64,000 nucleotides of DNA from Methylobacterium sp. J-076 (GTDB taxonomy: Bacteria > Pseudomonadota > Alphaproteobacteria > Rhizobiales > Beijerinckiaceae): positions 1 to 64,000 of the forward strand of contig NZ_JAKSXW010000132.1 in assembly GCF_022829405.1 (NCBI RefSeq). Reading direction: 5' to 3'. Below the pieces are notes generated by a model. That model made no database searches. It was given only the letters and a program-made list of their open reading frames with translations, and was not told where the DNA came from. Position numbers and translations under genes: made by a program. This document shows positions 11,923-21,108 of this stretch, one piece after another (within the stretch, counting starts at the first letter, position 1; the number at the start of each line of letters is the position of its first letter).

Positions 11923-14145
11923 GTGCGGATCATCAAAGCCATGTTCGGGAAGAAGGCGGGACGCAGCAAACGGGATGCCGCCAGCCTGGCGCAGTCCGGC
12001 CTTTTCGACGAGCCCTTCTACCGCGAGCAGGGCCCCCACCTCGGGCCGCGACCGGCCCTTCGGCATTTCGTTCAGTTCGGCAATGACGAGCCCTTCTGGC
12101 CCAACTCGCTGTTCGACCCGGCTTGGTACCTGAAGCGGTATCCGGACGTGCGGGCGACTGGCCGCAATTCGCTGGCTCACTACATCGAGCACGGCGAGGC
12201 CGAAGGCCGTCAGCCGAATGCCTTGTTCAGCCCGACTTGGTATGCCGAACGAAATGGCCTTCCCTCCAGGGCAGGCGCGCTGCGTCACTATCTCGAAAAG
12301 GGCCGGGTCGCGGGAGCGAAGCCGATGCCCTCTTTCGATCCACGCGCTTATCTCGATGCAAACCCGCATCTCGAGATCTCGCCCGTCGATGCCTTCGCCC
12401 ACTACCTCAGGCATGGCGGCAATCAGGGGCCGGTCGGCCGGCAAATTCTGGAGAAGATGCAGGAGACGCCGCAGCGGCCGGACACGGCCCCTGAACCCTA
12501 CCGCTATATCGCGCCCTTGAAGCCTGCGGACCTCGAAGCGCGGATCTCCCGGCTTGCGCGGCGCCCACTCTTCTCAGTGGTGACCCCCGTCTACAACGTG
12601 GCACCTCGCTACCTCGAGGCTGCCGTCGCCTCGGTACAGTCGCAATGGTACCCAAACTGGGAACTCGTGCTGGTCGACGATGCCAGTACCGATCCAGACA
12701 CCTGCGCGTGCCTCGATCGGTTCGACGATCCGAAGATGAAGGTCCGGCGCCAGGCGCGGAACGGCGGTATTGCAGCCGCCACCAACGCCGCGCTCGATCT
12801 TGCCGAGGGCGACTATGTCGTTTTCCTCGACAACGACGACGTGCTGACGCCGGACTGCCTCTACGAACTCGCCCGCGCCATCGCCGAGACTGACGCGGAC
12901 TACATCTACAGCGACGAAGACAAGATCGACGTCGAAGGCGCGTCGACCTCCCCGTTCTTCAAGCCCTCATGGTCGCCCGACGCCATGATGAGCATCATGT
13001 ACACCTGTCACGTCTCCTGCGCGCGCCGCTCGCTGATCGCGGCCTGCGGCGGTCTGCGCTCGGGCTACGACGGGGCGCAGGACTACGACCTCGTCCTGCG
13101 ACTCACTGAAAGGGCCAACCGCGTCGTGCATGTGCCGAAGGTGCTGTACCATTGGCGCATCCTGCCCTCGTCCCTGGCGGCAAGCGCGGAGGCCAAACCT
13201 TATGCTCACGACGCGGCACGGCGCCTCAAGGAGGACGCGTTGCGCCGCCGGGGCCTCGCCGGCACGGTCGAGCCGGTGGCGACGATGCCGGGACAGTACC
13301 GAGTCAATTACCACCCGCGGTCAGGGACACTCGTCTCGTTGATCGTCCCAACCCGCAACAACGGTCAGCTCGTCGAAGCCCTCGTTGCCTCGGTCCGGGA
13401 ACGGACGACCTATCCCGAGGTCGAGATGCTCTTCATCGACAACGGGAGCACCGACCCTCAAACGTTGGCGACGCTCGCCCGCCTCGCGGGAGAAGGCGTC
13501 ACCGTGCGAACCGATTCGCGACCTTTCAATTATTCCGCCCTGAACAACAGCGGTGCTGCGGCGGCGCGGGGCGACATGCTGGTGTTCATGAACGACGATA
13601 TCGAGGTCGTCACGCCGGACTGGCTGGAACGTCTCGTCGGCTACGCGCAGGTGCCGCATGTCGGCGCAGTCGGTGCGCGCCTCCACTATCCCAGCGGCCA
13701 GATCCAGCATTGCGGCCTCGTGAACCTCGACCACGGGCCGGGGCACGCCTTCTATGGTTTGGAAGCCGGGCCCCCACGCTATTACGGACGGGATACGCTC
13801 GAATACGATTGGATCGCCGTCACCGGCGCCTGCCTCGCGATCGAGCGCAGCAAGTTCGAGGCTATCGGTGGCTTCGACGTCGATCTGCCGATCGCCTATA
13901 ACGACGTCGATCTTTGCTTCCGGCTTGTGGAGGCCGGATTGTACAACGTGGTCTGCCAATCGGTGGAGATGATCCATCATGAGTCGGCCACGCGCGGGAA
14001 TGACGATAGCCCCGCCCGCCGGGCACGATTGCGGGATGAGGCGCGGCGGCTTTACGCCCGCCATCCCCGCTTCCTCGGGCACGATCCTTTCTTCAGCCCG
14101 AACCTCCATCCCAACAGCGTCTACTTCGTGCCCAATCCCAATTGA
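11923..14145 (+). CDS. Two-domain GT2 glycosyltransferase with N-terminal WYxxRYPDV repeats
   Basis: Predicted to build a cell-surface polysaccharide. The N-terminus (residues about 25-170) carries four repeats of about 35 residues, patterned LFDPxWYLxxYPDV...HYLxxGxxEGRxPN, seen in polysaccharide-locus proteins. Two GT-A domains follow: FSVVTPVYNV with VDDASTD and a metal-binding DNDD, then SLIVPTRNN with DNGSTD and NDDIEV. Start: the open frame begins at a TTG (11860), but GTG 11923 has a good GAGGCGAG ribosome site; ATG 11941 is the other option. Codon use is less GC-biased than in flanking housekeeping genes, which is common in surface-polysaccharide loci. It is followed after 44 bases by the HAD gene. 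Confidence 0.88.
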   Translation: MRIIKAMFGKKAGRSKRDAASLAQSGLFDEPFYREQGPHLGPRPALRHFVQFGNDEPFWPNSLFDPAWYLKRYPDVRATGRNSLAHYIEHGEAEGRQPNALFSPTWYAERNGLPSRAGALRHYLEKGRVAGAKPMPSFDPRAYLDANPHLEISPVDAFAHYLRHGGNQGPVGRQILEKMQETPQRPDTAPEPYRYIAPLKPADLEARISRLARRPLFSVVTPVYNVAPRYLEAAVASVQSQWYPNWELVLVDDASTDPDTCACLDRFDDPKMKVRRQARNGGIAAATNAALDLAEGDYVVFLDNDDVLTPDCLYELARAIAETDADYIYSDEDKIDVEGASTSPFFKPSWSPDAMMSIMYTCHVSCARRSLIAACGGLRSGYDGAQDYDLVLRLTERANRVVHVPKVLYHWRILPSSLAASAEAKPYAHDAARRLKEDALRRRGLAGTVEPVATMPGQYRVNYHPRSGTLVSLIVPTRNNGQLVEALVASVRERTTYPEVEMLFIDNGSTDPQTLATLARLAGEGVTVRTDSRPFNYSALNNSGAAAARGDMLVFMNDDIEVVTPDWLERLVGYAQVPHVGAVGARLHYPSGQIQHCGLVNLDHGPGHAFYGLEAGPPRYYGRDTLEYDWIAVTGACLAIERSKFEAIGGFDVDLPIAYNDVDLCFRLVEAGLYNVVCQSVEMIHHESATRGNDDSPARRARLRDEARRLYARHPRFLGHDPFFSPNLHPNSVYFVPNPN

Positions 14146-14189
14146 GGGCTTCGGCCGCCGCAAGCCCCAAAATAATTTCTGGAGAAAGC

Positions 14190-16106
14190 ATGACGGTCGT
14201 CCAAGACCAGTCGGGTGCCGCCGCGGATGCGATCGGTTCCCGCATCGCGGCAGCCTGCGCCGGAACACGGGTTGTCTCCTTCGACGTATTCGACACCCTC
14301 TTCTATCGTCTGGTCCCGGAACCGGAATCGGTGTTCGACTTCGTCGGCGAGCGGTTCGGGATCTTCGACTTCCGCGGTCACCGAGCGGCTGCGCAGGTTG
14401 CGGCCTTTGCGGCCATGCACCGGCGCGGCGAGCGCGAAGTGACCCTCGACGGAATCTACGCGTGCCTGCCCGATCTCGGAACACCTGCTGACACGTTGAA
14501 GAGGGCTGAGTGGGAGTACGAGCTCCTCGTTCTGCGCCCAAATCCCGAGGTGACGGCCGCCCTGGATCTCTGCCGGGCTCGCGGTCAGGTCTGTGTCGCC
14601 ACGTCGGACATGTACTTGCCGAGGTCCTTCTTCGACGAGCTGTTCGCCCGCCACGGGATTGTCCTGGATGGGGTCTTCGTCTCGGCCGACGCACAAAAGA
14701 CGAAGCGCGACGACGGCGCCCTCTTCCGCCACGTCGCCTCGGAAACCGGTGTTGCGCCGGGTGACATCTGCCATGTCGGGGACAACGCGTTCTCGGATGT
14801 GCAGCGCGGCAGCGAGCAGGGCCTGAAGACCTACCTCTACCAGCCGACTTGTCCCGTGCCCGCGGCCTTCGATCCGGGAGTTGTCGGGCGCGACGTGCAG
14901 GCGGCCGCAGTGGCAGGTATCGCCAGGGCTCATATCGTGGAGCCCCAACGCTCGACATGGTGGCGCTACGGCTACTCCTTCGCGGGGCCGGCGATGCTGG
15001 CCTTCGTACGCTGGTTGCAGAAACGGGCAGAGCAAGACCGCCTCGACCGTCTGCTCTTCCTCTCGCGAGACGGCTTTACCCTGCAGGCCCTCTGGAAACC
15101 GGGCTCAGTCCCCGCCTCCTACTTCCACTGCTCCCGCGTCGCGCTGACCCTCGCATCAATCCACGAGACGAACTTCGACGACCATCTACCATTCCTTCTG
15201 TCGGGATCGGACGGTTTGTCCCTGCGCGATGTCTTCGCGCGAATCGGCGTCGAGCCCCCCGGCCCGGATTTGTTGGATCCGCTCGGCCTCGAGCCGGAGA
15301 CACCCTGCGGCCCGGAGACGAAGGCAGCCTTCGCGACAGCCGTCAGCACGTGGCGCTGGCAGATCCTCAAGGTCTGCCGCGAATGCCGCCGCGGTTTGCA
15401 CGCGGTCTGCCACGCCGCCGGCCTTCGGAGCGGCGAGCGGGTCGGGATCGTGGATGTCGGCTGGGGCGGCAGCACCCAGGAAGGCTTTGCCGCGAGCGTC
15501 GGCACGTTGTTCGATCTCGATCTGCGCGGCTACTACCTGTGCCTGCGCCCGGGAGCACATGCCGGCCGGCCTCATCTGACCATGAACGCTCTGTTCGACG
15601 AGCGTTTCGATGAAGGTTTATGCGAGCGTGTGTTCGAGCAACGCGTCGCGGTGGAGCTCTTTTTCTCGGCCCCCCATGATTCGGTGATCGGTTACCGCCT
15701 GCGCCCGGACGGATCGGTCGACTTCGTCGAGGATCCGGGTCGCGGCTCCGATCCGCTGGCGAAGGAGATCGCAGCCGAGATCGACCGCGGGGCGAGAGCC
15801 TTCGTCGCGCGAGCCGAACCGTTCTTCGAGGCCCTGCCTTTCGAACCCGGGCTGGCCGCCCTGCTCGGACCGCTCGTGCGCCTCGCAACCGATCCGGAGC
15901 TGGAAGACGCGCAAGCTCTCGGGGGAATCCGCAACTTCGATGCCTGGGGCAGCAGCGCTGGGTTTCGCAGCTACATGGCCATGATCGGCGATCAGACCGA
16001 GTCCATCCGGGGTGACAACTGGTCGGCAGGGGTCGCAGCCCTGAACCGGGCCCGGATGATGGACACCGTCAGACCCGGTAGTGGGCCGAGTGCCGGGACA
16101 GGTTGA
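14190..16106 (+). CDS. HAD-superfamily protein of polysaccharide loci (COG5610-like)
   Basis: The 638-residue cytoplasmic protein has an N-terminal HAD fold: motif I SFDVFDTLFYR near residue 30, motif II-like VATSDMYL, and motif IV GDNAFSD. In motif I the usual general acid/base Asp two residues after the nucleophile is Phe, so ordinary phosphatase chemistry is doubtful. The C-terminal half (from FLSRDGFTLQ on) is the extension typical of COG5610 proteins encoded beside glycosyltransferases. The ATG at 14190 has a strong GGAG five bases upstream and is preferred over the TTG at 14142. Its last 38 bases overlap the convergent glycosyltransferase gene. Confidence 0.8.
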   Translation: MTVVQDQSGAAADAIGSRIAAACAGTRVVSFDVFDTLFYRLVPEPESVFDFVGERFGIFDFRGHRAAAQVAAFAAMHRRGEREVTLDGIYACLPDLGTPADTLKRAEWEYELLVLRPNPEVTAALDLCRARGQVCVATSDMYLPRSFFDELFARHGIVLDGVFVSADAQKTKRDDGALFRHVASETGVAPGDICHVGDNAFSDVQRGSEQGLKTYLYQPTCPVPAAFDPGVVGRDVQAAAVAGIARAHIVEPQRSTWWRYGYSFAGPAMLAFVRWLQKRAEQDRLDRLLFLSRDGFTLQALWKPGSVPASYFHCSRVALTLASIHETNFDDHLPFLLSGSDGLSLRDVFARIGVEPPGPDLLDPLGLEPETPCGPETKAAFATAVSTWRWQILKVCRECRRGLHAVCHAAGLRSGERVGIVDVGWGGSTQEGFAASVGTLFDLDLRGYYLCLRPGAHAGRPHLTMNALFDERFDEGLCERVFEQRVAVELFFSAPHDSVIGYRLRPDGSVDFVEDPGRGSDPLAKEIAAEIDRGARAFVARAEPFFEALPFEPGLAALLGPLVRLATDPELEDAQALGGIRNFDAWGSSAGFRSYMAMIGDQTESIRGDNWSAGVAALNRARMMDTVRPGSGPSAGTG

Positions 16107-18195
16107 CGTTGTAGTACGGGTCGGCGCGCAACTCAGCGCCCCAGCGGCCGAGCATGACCCGCGTTTCGGCCTCGAACCGCGCCTTCTTCTCGGGGGTGTC
16201 CTCGGGGCCACGGCTCTTCGATTCGTGGTGGATGAGGGTGGCGAAGGGCGTCCAGACGATGCGGTGGCCGGCGGCGCGGATCTTCAGGCACAGGTCGACG
16301 TCGTTGAAGGCGACCTTCAGCGCCTCCGCGTCGAAGCCGCCGACCCGCGCGAAGACCTCCGCCCGCAGGGCGAGGCAGGCGCCGGTCACCGCCGAGACCT
16401 CGTGGGCGAGGACCATGCGGGCGAAGTAGCCGGGGTCGGCCTCGGGCATGCCGAGATGGCTGTGGCCGGCGACGCCGTCGATGCCGAGCACGATCCCGCC
16501 GTGCTGGATCGTCCGGTCCGGGTAGAGCAGCTTGGCGCCCACCGCCCCGATCTCCGGCCGCACGGCCTGCCGGACCATCTCGGTGAGCCAGCCCGGCTCG
16601 ATGACCTCGATGTCGTTGTTGAGGAACAGCAGCACCGGCCCCGCCGCCGCCGCTGCGCCGCGGTTCGACAGGTCGGAGAAGTTGAACGGGCCGGGCACGG
16701 GCACCACCCGCACCCGGGGGTCGTCCCGGTGCCGGGCGAACAGCGCCGCCGTGGCGGGCTCGCGGCTGTCGTTGTCGACGATCAGCACCTCGATGGCGGG
16801 GTAGTCGGTGCGGTGGAGGAGCCCGTCGAGGGTCACCTCCAGCAACTCGGCCCGGTCGCGGGTCGGCACGATCACCGAGACGGTGGGCGGCGGCGCGGGC
16901 AGGGGGTGGACGAGGCGGTTGAAACCCTCGGGGCCGCGCTCGGCCCGGGCGCCCAGGGGGACCGCGGCCTCCTCCAGGGCGCGCAGGCGCGCCGCCTCGG
17001 CGCGCGCCAGCGCCCGGTCGGAGAAGGTGCCGGAGCCCCCGGCCGCGCGCCAATGGTAGAGCACGCGCGGCACGTGCCGGATGCGCGCCGGATCGAGCCC
17101 CGCCGTCACCCGCAGGAGCAGGTCGTGGTCCTGGCTGCCCTCGAAGCCGGGGCGCAGGCCCCCCGCCGCCCGCAGCACGTCGGTGCGCAGGGCGGTGAGG
17201 TGGTTGATGTAGTTCTGGCCGTAGAGGAGCTCCCGGTCGAAATCCGCCTTGAAATGCGGCTCGAACCGGCGGCCCCGGCCGTCGATCTTGTCCTCGTCGC
17301 TGTAGACGAGGACCAGGGCGGGATCCTCCCGGCCCGCCCGGGCCACCTCGTAGAGGGCGTCCCCGGCCAGGACGTCGTCGTGGTCGAGGAAGGCGCACCA
17401 CGGGCCGCGGGCCATGGCCAGGGCGTCGTTGGTGGCGCGGGCGATGTGGCCGTTCTCCGCCCGGCGGAGCACCCGGATCCGCGGGTCCGCCGCGGCGGCG
17501 CGGGCCAGGAGGCGCCCCACCGCCGGGTCGGTGGAGGCGTCGTCCACGGCGCAGAGCTCCCAATGGGGGTAGATCTGCGCCGTCAGGGAGGCGAGGGCGG
17601 CCCGCAGGACCTTCGGTGCGGGGTCGTGGACCGGCATCAGCACGGAGACGAGGGGCGGGTCCGCCCAGGCGGCGATCTCGGCGGCGATGGCCGCCCGCTC
17701 CGGCGGCTTGCGGCGGTGGGCGCGGATCCATTGCGGATAGCCGGTCTCCCGGCGCCCGTTCAGGGCGCGCTCCAGGAAGCCGCGGGCGCGGACCTTCTTG
17801 CCGCGCAGGCGCCAGCGGACGGCCGTGAGGGCGAGGTCCGGCGCGCGCCGCAGGGCGCGGAGCACGAGGAGGGGCCGGACGAGGCGGCGGAGGCGCACCG
17901 TGCGCAGGGCCGCGGGCACCTTGCCGAGGCGGGTGGCGATCCGCAGCTCGACCGCCCCGGGGGGCACGCGCCCGGTCCAGGCATAGGCGCCGCCGCCCAG
18001 GGCCTCCTCGTGCAGGAGCGTGCCGGGGCGCCCGTCCGGGCCGATGAAGGCGAGGGCGAAGCCCGTCGCCCCGGCGGCGGGATCGTCCGCGAGGCGCAGA
18101 TCGACCCACCGGCCCTGCAGCGCCGAGACGGGGAGGCGCAGGCCGTCGGGCCCCACCGCGAGGGGCAGGTCGGGGCCGGCGGGCGCCATACTCAC
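16069..18195 (-). CDS. Two-domain GT2 glycosyltransferase
   Basis: A 708-residue protein with an N-terminal beta-rich region (about 1-175) lacking a known motif, then two GT-A domains. The first reads LVSVLMPVHDP, VDDASTD and the metal-binding DHDD; the second reads VSVIVPTRDR, VDNDSRE and NNDIEV. The pattern matches the gene at 11923 and suggests assembly of a heteropolymer or O-chain. The GTG at 18195 overlaps the upstream TGA (GTGA), implying coupling; ATG 18189 is possible. Its 3' end overlaps the HAD gene by 38 bases on the other strand. GC-rich codon use resembles the rest of the chromosome, unlike the gene at 11923. Confidence 0.87.
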   Translation of the reverse strand: MSMAPAGPDLPLAVGPDGLRLPVSALQGRWVDLRLADDPAAGATGFALAFIGPDGRPGTLLHEEALGGGAYAWTGRVPPGAVELRIATRLGKVPAALRTVRLRRLVRPLLVLRALRRAPDLALTAVRWRLRGKKVRARGFLERALNGRRETGYPQWIRAHRRKPPERAAIAAEIAAWADPPLVSVLMPVHDPAPKVLRAALASLTAQIYPHWELCAVDDASTDPAVGRLLARAAAADPRIRVLRRAENGHIARATNDALAMARGPWCAFLDHDDVLAGDALYEVARAGREDPALVLVYSDEDKIDGRGRRFEPHFKADFDRELLYGQNYINHLTALRTDVLRAAGGLRPGFEGSQDHDLLLRVTAGLDPARIRHVPRVLYHWRAAGGSGTFSDRALARAEAARLRALEEAAVPLGARAERGPEGFNRLVHPLPAPPPTVSVIVPTRDRAELLEVTLDGLLHRTDYPAIEVLIVDNDSREPATAALFARHRDDPRVRVVPVPGPFNFSDLSNRGAAAAAGPVLLFLNNDIEVIEPGWLTEMVRQAVRPEIGAVGAKLLYPDRTIQHGGIVLGIDGVAGHSHLGMPEADPGYFARMVLAHEVSAVTGACLALRAEVFARVGGFDAEALKVAFNDVDLCLKIRAAGHRIVWTPFATLIHHESKSRGPEDTPEKKARFEAETRVMLGRWGAELRADPYYNVNLSRHSAHYRV

Positions 18196-19238
18196 GCCTT
18201 CCAGATCTTGTCGACCGTGTCCTTCACCGCATCGGTGAGGGCGACGTCGTAGATCAGCATCTCCTGCACGGCCTTGACCGTGCGCAGGCGCTCGGCGAGG
18301 GCGGCGGTCTCCGCGGGCAGGGCGGTCGCGGCGGGCACGGGGATGTCGAGGCCGAGCCGGTCGATGAGGCTCGACGCGAAGGCGTCGAACCGCTCCCGGT
18401 GGCCGACGATGCCGACCCGGGCGATCACCTCGATGGCGGCGATCGAGTGGCCGGGGAACAGCCGGTCCTCCGGCATCCGGGTGGCGAGCTGGCGGATCAG
18501 CGGGTTGTAGAGCAGCCGGTAGGCGGCCTCCGGCAGCATGCGGAAGTAGCGCTTCAGGCTGCGCAGGTCGGTCAGGTCGTAATCCGCGGCGAAGGCGGCG
18601 GCCTCGGCCAGCGCCCCCAGGCGCCAGCGCCGGGCCGGGTCGGCGGCCTCGGCGGCCCGGTCCCGGAGCCAGAGCATCCGGGTCGCCATCTCGTCATAGG
18701 GGTCCTGGACGATGATGCTGGTGAGCATCATGTCCGGCATCATGTAGTTCTCGTAGCGGGGCACGATCAGCGCCCCCGAGAGGAGCAGCGAGGGCATCAC
18801 CTGGCTGCCCAGCACGCTCGTCAGGATCTCGTCGGTCAACCGGTGCAGGCCGAAATAGGCGTGCCGGAAATGCGGGTAGAGCGCCGTCTGCAGGGCGGTC
18901 TCGGGCTCGATGCCCGTGTTGATCAGGAGCACGCGCTGCTGCACCAGGCCCTCGTCGGGCCGGCGGCGGTAGATGCGGACGTTCGTGTCGGCGTCGTAGA
19001 GTTCGAGGTCGCCCAGGCCGGCGAGGCCGGGCACCTCCGCCTCGGTGAGGAAGAAGGTGCACTGGCCCGTCGAGTGCCAGCCGAACTGCTTGAAGTTCTC
19101 ATCGATCAGGGAGGCGGGCACGTCGGCGATGCGCCGCCCGCCGGCCGAGACGACGACCCGGCTGATGGCGAGGGGATTGTCCGGCACGATCCAGCCCTGG
19201 ATCGCGTCGCCCGAGTCGCGGTCGATGTAGAAGCGCAT
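18192..19238 (-). CDS. Uncharacterised protein coupled to a glycosyltransferase
   Basis: I do not recognise a named family. The 348 residues start with a beta-rich segment (GWIVPDNPLAISRVVVSAGGRR...GWHSTGQCTFFL) of the kind found at the N-terminus of polysaccharide-locus proteins, followed by an alpha-helical part beginning VLLINTGIEPE that contains HAYFGLHRLTDEILTS and YENYMMPDMML. No signal peptide or TM helix is visible, so it is probably cytoplasmic. The GTGA overlap with the downstream GT2 gene indicates co-translation and a role in the same pathway. Function is not assigned. Confidence 0.75.
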   Translation of the reverse strand: MRFYIDRDSGDAIQGWIVPDNPLAISRVVVSAGGRRIADVPASLIDENFKQFGWHSTGQCTFFLTEAEVPGLAGLGDLELYDADTNVRIYRRRPDEGLVQQRVLLINTGIEPETALQTALYPHFRHAYFGLHRLTDEILTSVLGSQVMPSLLLSGALIVPRYENYMMPDMMLTSIIVQDPYDEMATRMLWLRDRAAEAADPARRWRLGALAEAAAFAADYDLTDLRSLKRYFRMLPEAAYRLLYNPLIRQLATRMPEDRLFPGHSIAAIEVIARVGIVGHRERFDAFASSLIDRLGLDIPVPAATALPAETAALAERLRTVKAVQEMLIYDVALTDAVKDTVDKIWKA

Positions 19239-19465
19239 GCTCCGATTCTTACAGCCCGCCGGAACCGGATCGGCGCCTCGCCCTCCGGTGCCGGATGGCG
19301 GGGCGGCGGCCGAGGCGGGGACTTACAGGAGCGAGCCGGTCTCCACAATATGAGCCGATCCGCCGCGCAGGCGGCGCAATCGCCACGATCCGGGAGATGC
19401 GGCTTGCGCCCCCCGGCGGCAGCAGCTATAGCCCCCGCCCACCGGCACCGAACGGATGCCGGCCC

Positions 19466-19540
19466 GGGCGCGTAGCTCAGCGGGAGAGCACTACCTTGAC
19501 ATGGTAGGGGTCACAGGTTCGATCCCTGTCGCGCCCACCA
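19466..19540 (+). tRNA. tRNA-Val (anticodon GAC)
   Basis: Full cloverleaf: acceptor GGGCGCG pairs with CGCGCCC, the D arm has TAGCTCAGCGGGAGAGCA, the anticodon stem CTACC/GGTAG encloses TTGACAT with anticodon GAC, and the T arm is ACAGG-TTCGATC-CCTGT. The CCA end is encoded. It is 75 nt long, reads GUC/GUU valine codons, and stands alone. Confidence 0.97.
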
Positions 19541-19575
19541 TAACTTCAGCGGCCGCGGGGCCTTGGAAGTTATGG
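19538..19575 (+). terminator. Hairpin overlapping the tRNA 3' end
   Basis: CCATAACTTC (19538-19547) is perfectly complementary to GAAGTTATGG (19566-19575), with an 18-base loop that can pair further through GGCC/GGCC. There is no T run. It may mark the tRNA transcript end or guide 3' processing. Confidence 0.35.
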
Positions 19576-19642
19576 CCCCAGGTTCAGCGAACCTGATCGA
19601 GATCCGTTTCCCCCCACGGCCGATCGAGCGGCCGCCGCCGGA

Positions 19643-20338
19643 TCACCGCGGCGGCATGCGCCGGATCGCGCCGATGTTCTCCGGCGACAGGTCCGCCTCC
19701 AGGCTGCTTCGGGCGGGGAGGTCGGGCTTCCCCGGCGGGGCCGTAGCGGGCGTGCCCGAGGGCGCCTTCGCCTCAAGGGTGCCGGTCGGCCGGGATGCGT
19801 CGTGGGCGGGCCAGTCCTCGAACCGGAGGGCCTTCGCGGGCTTCCGGTCGCCGCAGCCGTCGCAGACCGAGACCAACCATGATTGCCACAGGCCGTCGGT
19901 CTTCTCCTCCATCGACCGGGCCTGCTCCCGGTGGGCCGAGGCCAGCTCGACCGTGTTCAGGTCCGATTGCATCGGCGGGGCCGCCCGGGCGCGGAGCTCG
20001 TCGAGCCGCACGTCGCGCTTCTCCGCCGGGCCCTCGGGCGCCGTCACCGCGGGCAGGGAGCCCGTGGTGGCGGGGGATGGCTGGCATCCGACACAGACCC
20101 GCGCGGTGACCGCGCCGTCGGCCGCCGCCCGGGGCCTCGGCCGCGGGGTCGCCGGGACGGAGGCCGGGTCCGCCCCGCGGCCCGGCGGCTTGGTCCGGCC
20201 GACCGCGGTCGTGTTCGGCGCCGTCTCGGTCGCCGGCGGATCTCCCTCGACCCTAGGTCGATAATCCTGCGACTGTACTGGGACGGACGCAATACAGCAA
20301 AGTCCGGCCACGGCGACCATTCGGAGACATACTGTCAT
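19643..20338 (-). CDS. Exported protein with two CxxC motifs, function unknown
   Basis: No known family is recognised. The ATG at 20338 is set by a near-perfect ribosome site (GGAGGTTACC), giving 231 residues with an N-terminal signal (CLRMVAVAGLCCIASVPVQS) and probable export. The mature part is Pro/Ala-rich and contains CVGCQ and CDGCGDRK, spaced about 90 residues apart, which could bind a metal or form disulfides. The C-terminus is disordered-looking. It may be periplasmic or lipid-anchored, since cysteines lie at the end of the hydrophobic stretch. No linked genes help assign a function. Confidence 0.7.
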   Translation of the reverse strand: MTVCLRMVAVAGLCCIASVPVQSQDYRPRVEGDPPATETAPNTTAVGRTKPPGRGADPASVPATPRPRPRAAADGAVTARVCVGCQPSPATTGSLPAVTAPEGPAEKRDVRLDELRARAAPPMQSDLNTVELASAHREQARSMEEKTDGLWQSWLVSVCDGCGDRKPAKALRFEDWPAHDASRPTGTLEAKAPSGTPATAPPGKPDLPARSSLEADLSPENIGAIRRMPPR

Positions 20339-20453
20339 GGTAACCTCCATGACAAGCAAATCCCGAAAATCCGCCTCGGTTCATTCTCAATCCATGATAG
20401 CTTTGCTCCTCCGATCGCGGGCGAAGGCCCGCCGGGGCGAGGGCGGCGGCGGC

Positions 20454-21074
20454 TCAGGGGGCGAGGCCGGCGATCCACCCGGCGGCGAGGCCGATCTCGG
20501 CCTGCGACAGGCCGTGGCCGGCGGGCAGCATCCGGTGCGTGACCGCCGCCCCCGCCGCCACAAGCTGGGCGGCGAGCCGGCGCGCGTTCTCCACCGGGAC
20601 GATGGGATCCATGGCCCCGGAGAGGATCAGCACCGGCCGGCCGGCGAGGTCGGCCCGGGGCGGGGCCGCGAAGGGCACCATCGGGCGGATCAGCACCGCC
20701 CCCGCCAGGGTCTCCGGCCGCCGGAGCAGGGTCGCCGCGGCGATGTTGGCGCCGTTGGAGACGCCGAGCGCCAGGGGCGCCGCGAGGCCGTAGCGCCGCC
20801 TCGCCGCCGCGACGAAGTCGGCGAGGTCGTCCGTGCGGCGGCGCAGGTCGTCCTCGTCGAACACGCCCTCGGCGAGGCGGCGGAAGAAGCGCAGCGCGCC
20901 GTGCTCGCTCACCGGCCCGCGGGGGGAGAGCAGGGCGGCGCCCGGCGCCACCGCCCGGCCCAGGGGCAGCAGGTCGGCCTCGTCCCCGCCGGTCCCGTGC
21001 AGCAGCAGCAGGGGAGTCCCGGCGGGGGCGCCGGGCTCGAACCGGTGGGTGAAGGCGAGGGGCTGTGCGGACAT
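20454..21074 (-). CDS. Carboxylesterase / alpha-beta hydrolase (MhqD/YpfH type)
   Basis: Small serine hydrolase of 206 residues. The nucleophile elbow is GVSNGAN, the oxyanion region LLLLHGTGGDE, the acid SGAMDPIVP and the catalytic His PAGHGLS. The ATG at 21074 follows AAGGAGG. It lies 34 bases after a ring-cleaving dioxygenase gene. In Bacillus the pair MhqO (dioxygenase) and MhqD (hydrolase) detoxifies hydroquinone and quinones, so a similar role is inferred here. Confidence 0.87.
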   Translation of the reverse strand: MSAQPLAFTHRFEPGAPAGTPLLLLHGTGGDEADLLPLGRAVAPGAALLSPRGPVSEHGALRFFRRLAEGVFDEDDLRRRTDDLADFVAAARRRYGLAAPLALGVSNGANIAAATLLRRPETLAGAVLIRPMVPFAAPPRADLAGRPVLILSGAMDPIVPVENARRLAAQLVAAGAAVTHRMLPAGHGLSQAEIGLAAGWIAGLAP

Positions 21075-21108
21075 GTCGGCCTCCTTCGGGCGGGCGGGTC
21101 TTGCGCGG

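Noticed and set aside
14142..14189. Upstream TTG start for the HAD gene
   Set aside because: Overlaps the preceding gene's stop and has no ribosome site, whereas ATG 14190 has GGAG at ideal spacing.
19466..19575. tRNA-Val as an integration site for a genomic island
   Set aside because: No direct repeat of the tRNA 3' end or integrase was seen downstream; only a local hairpin is present.
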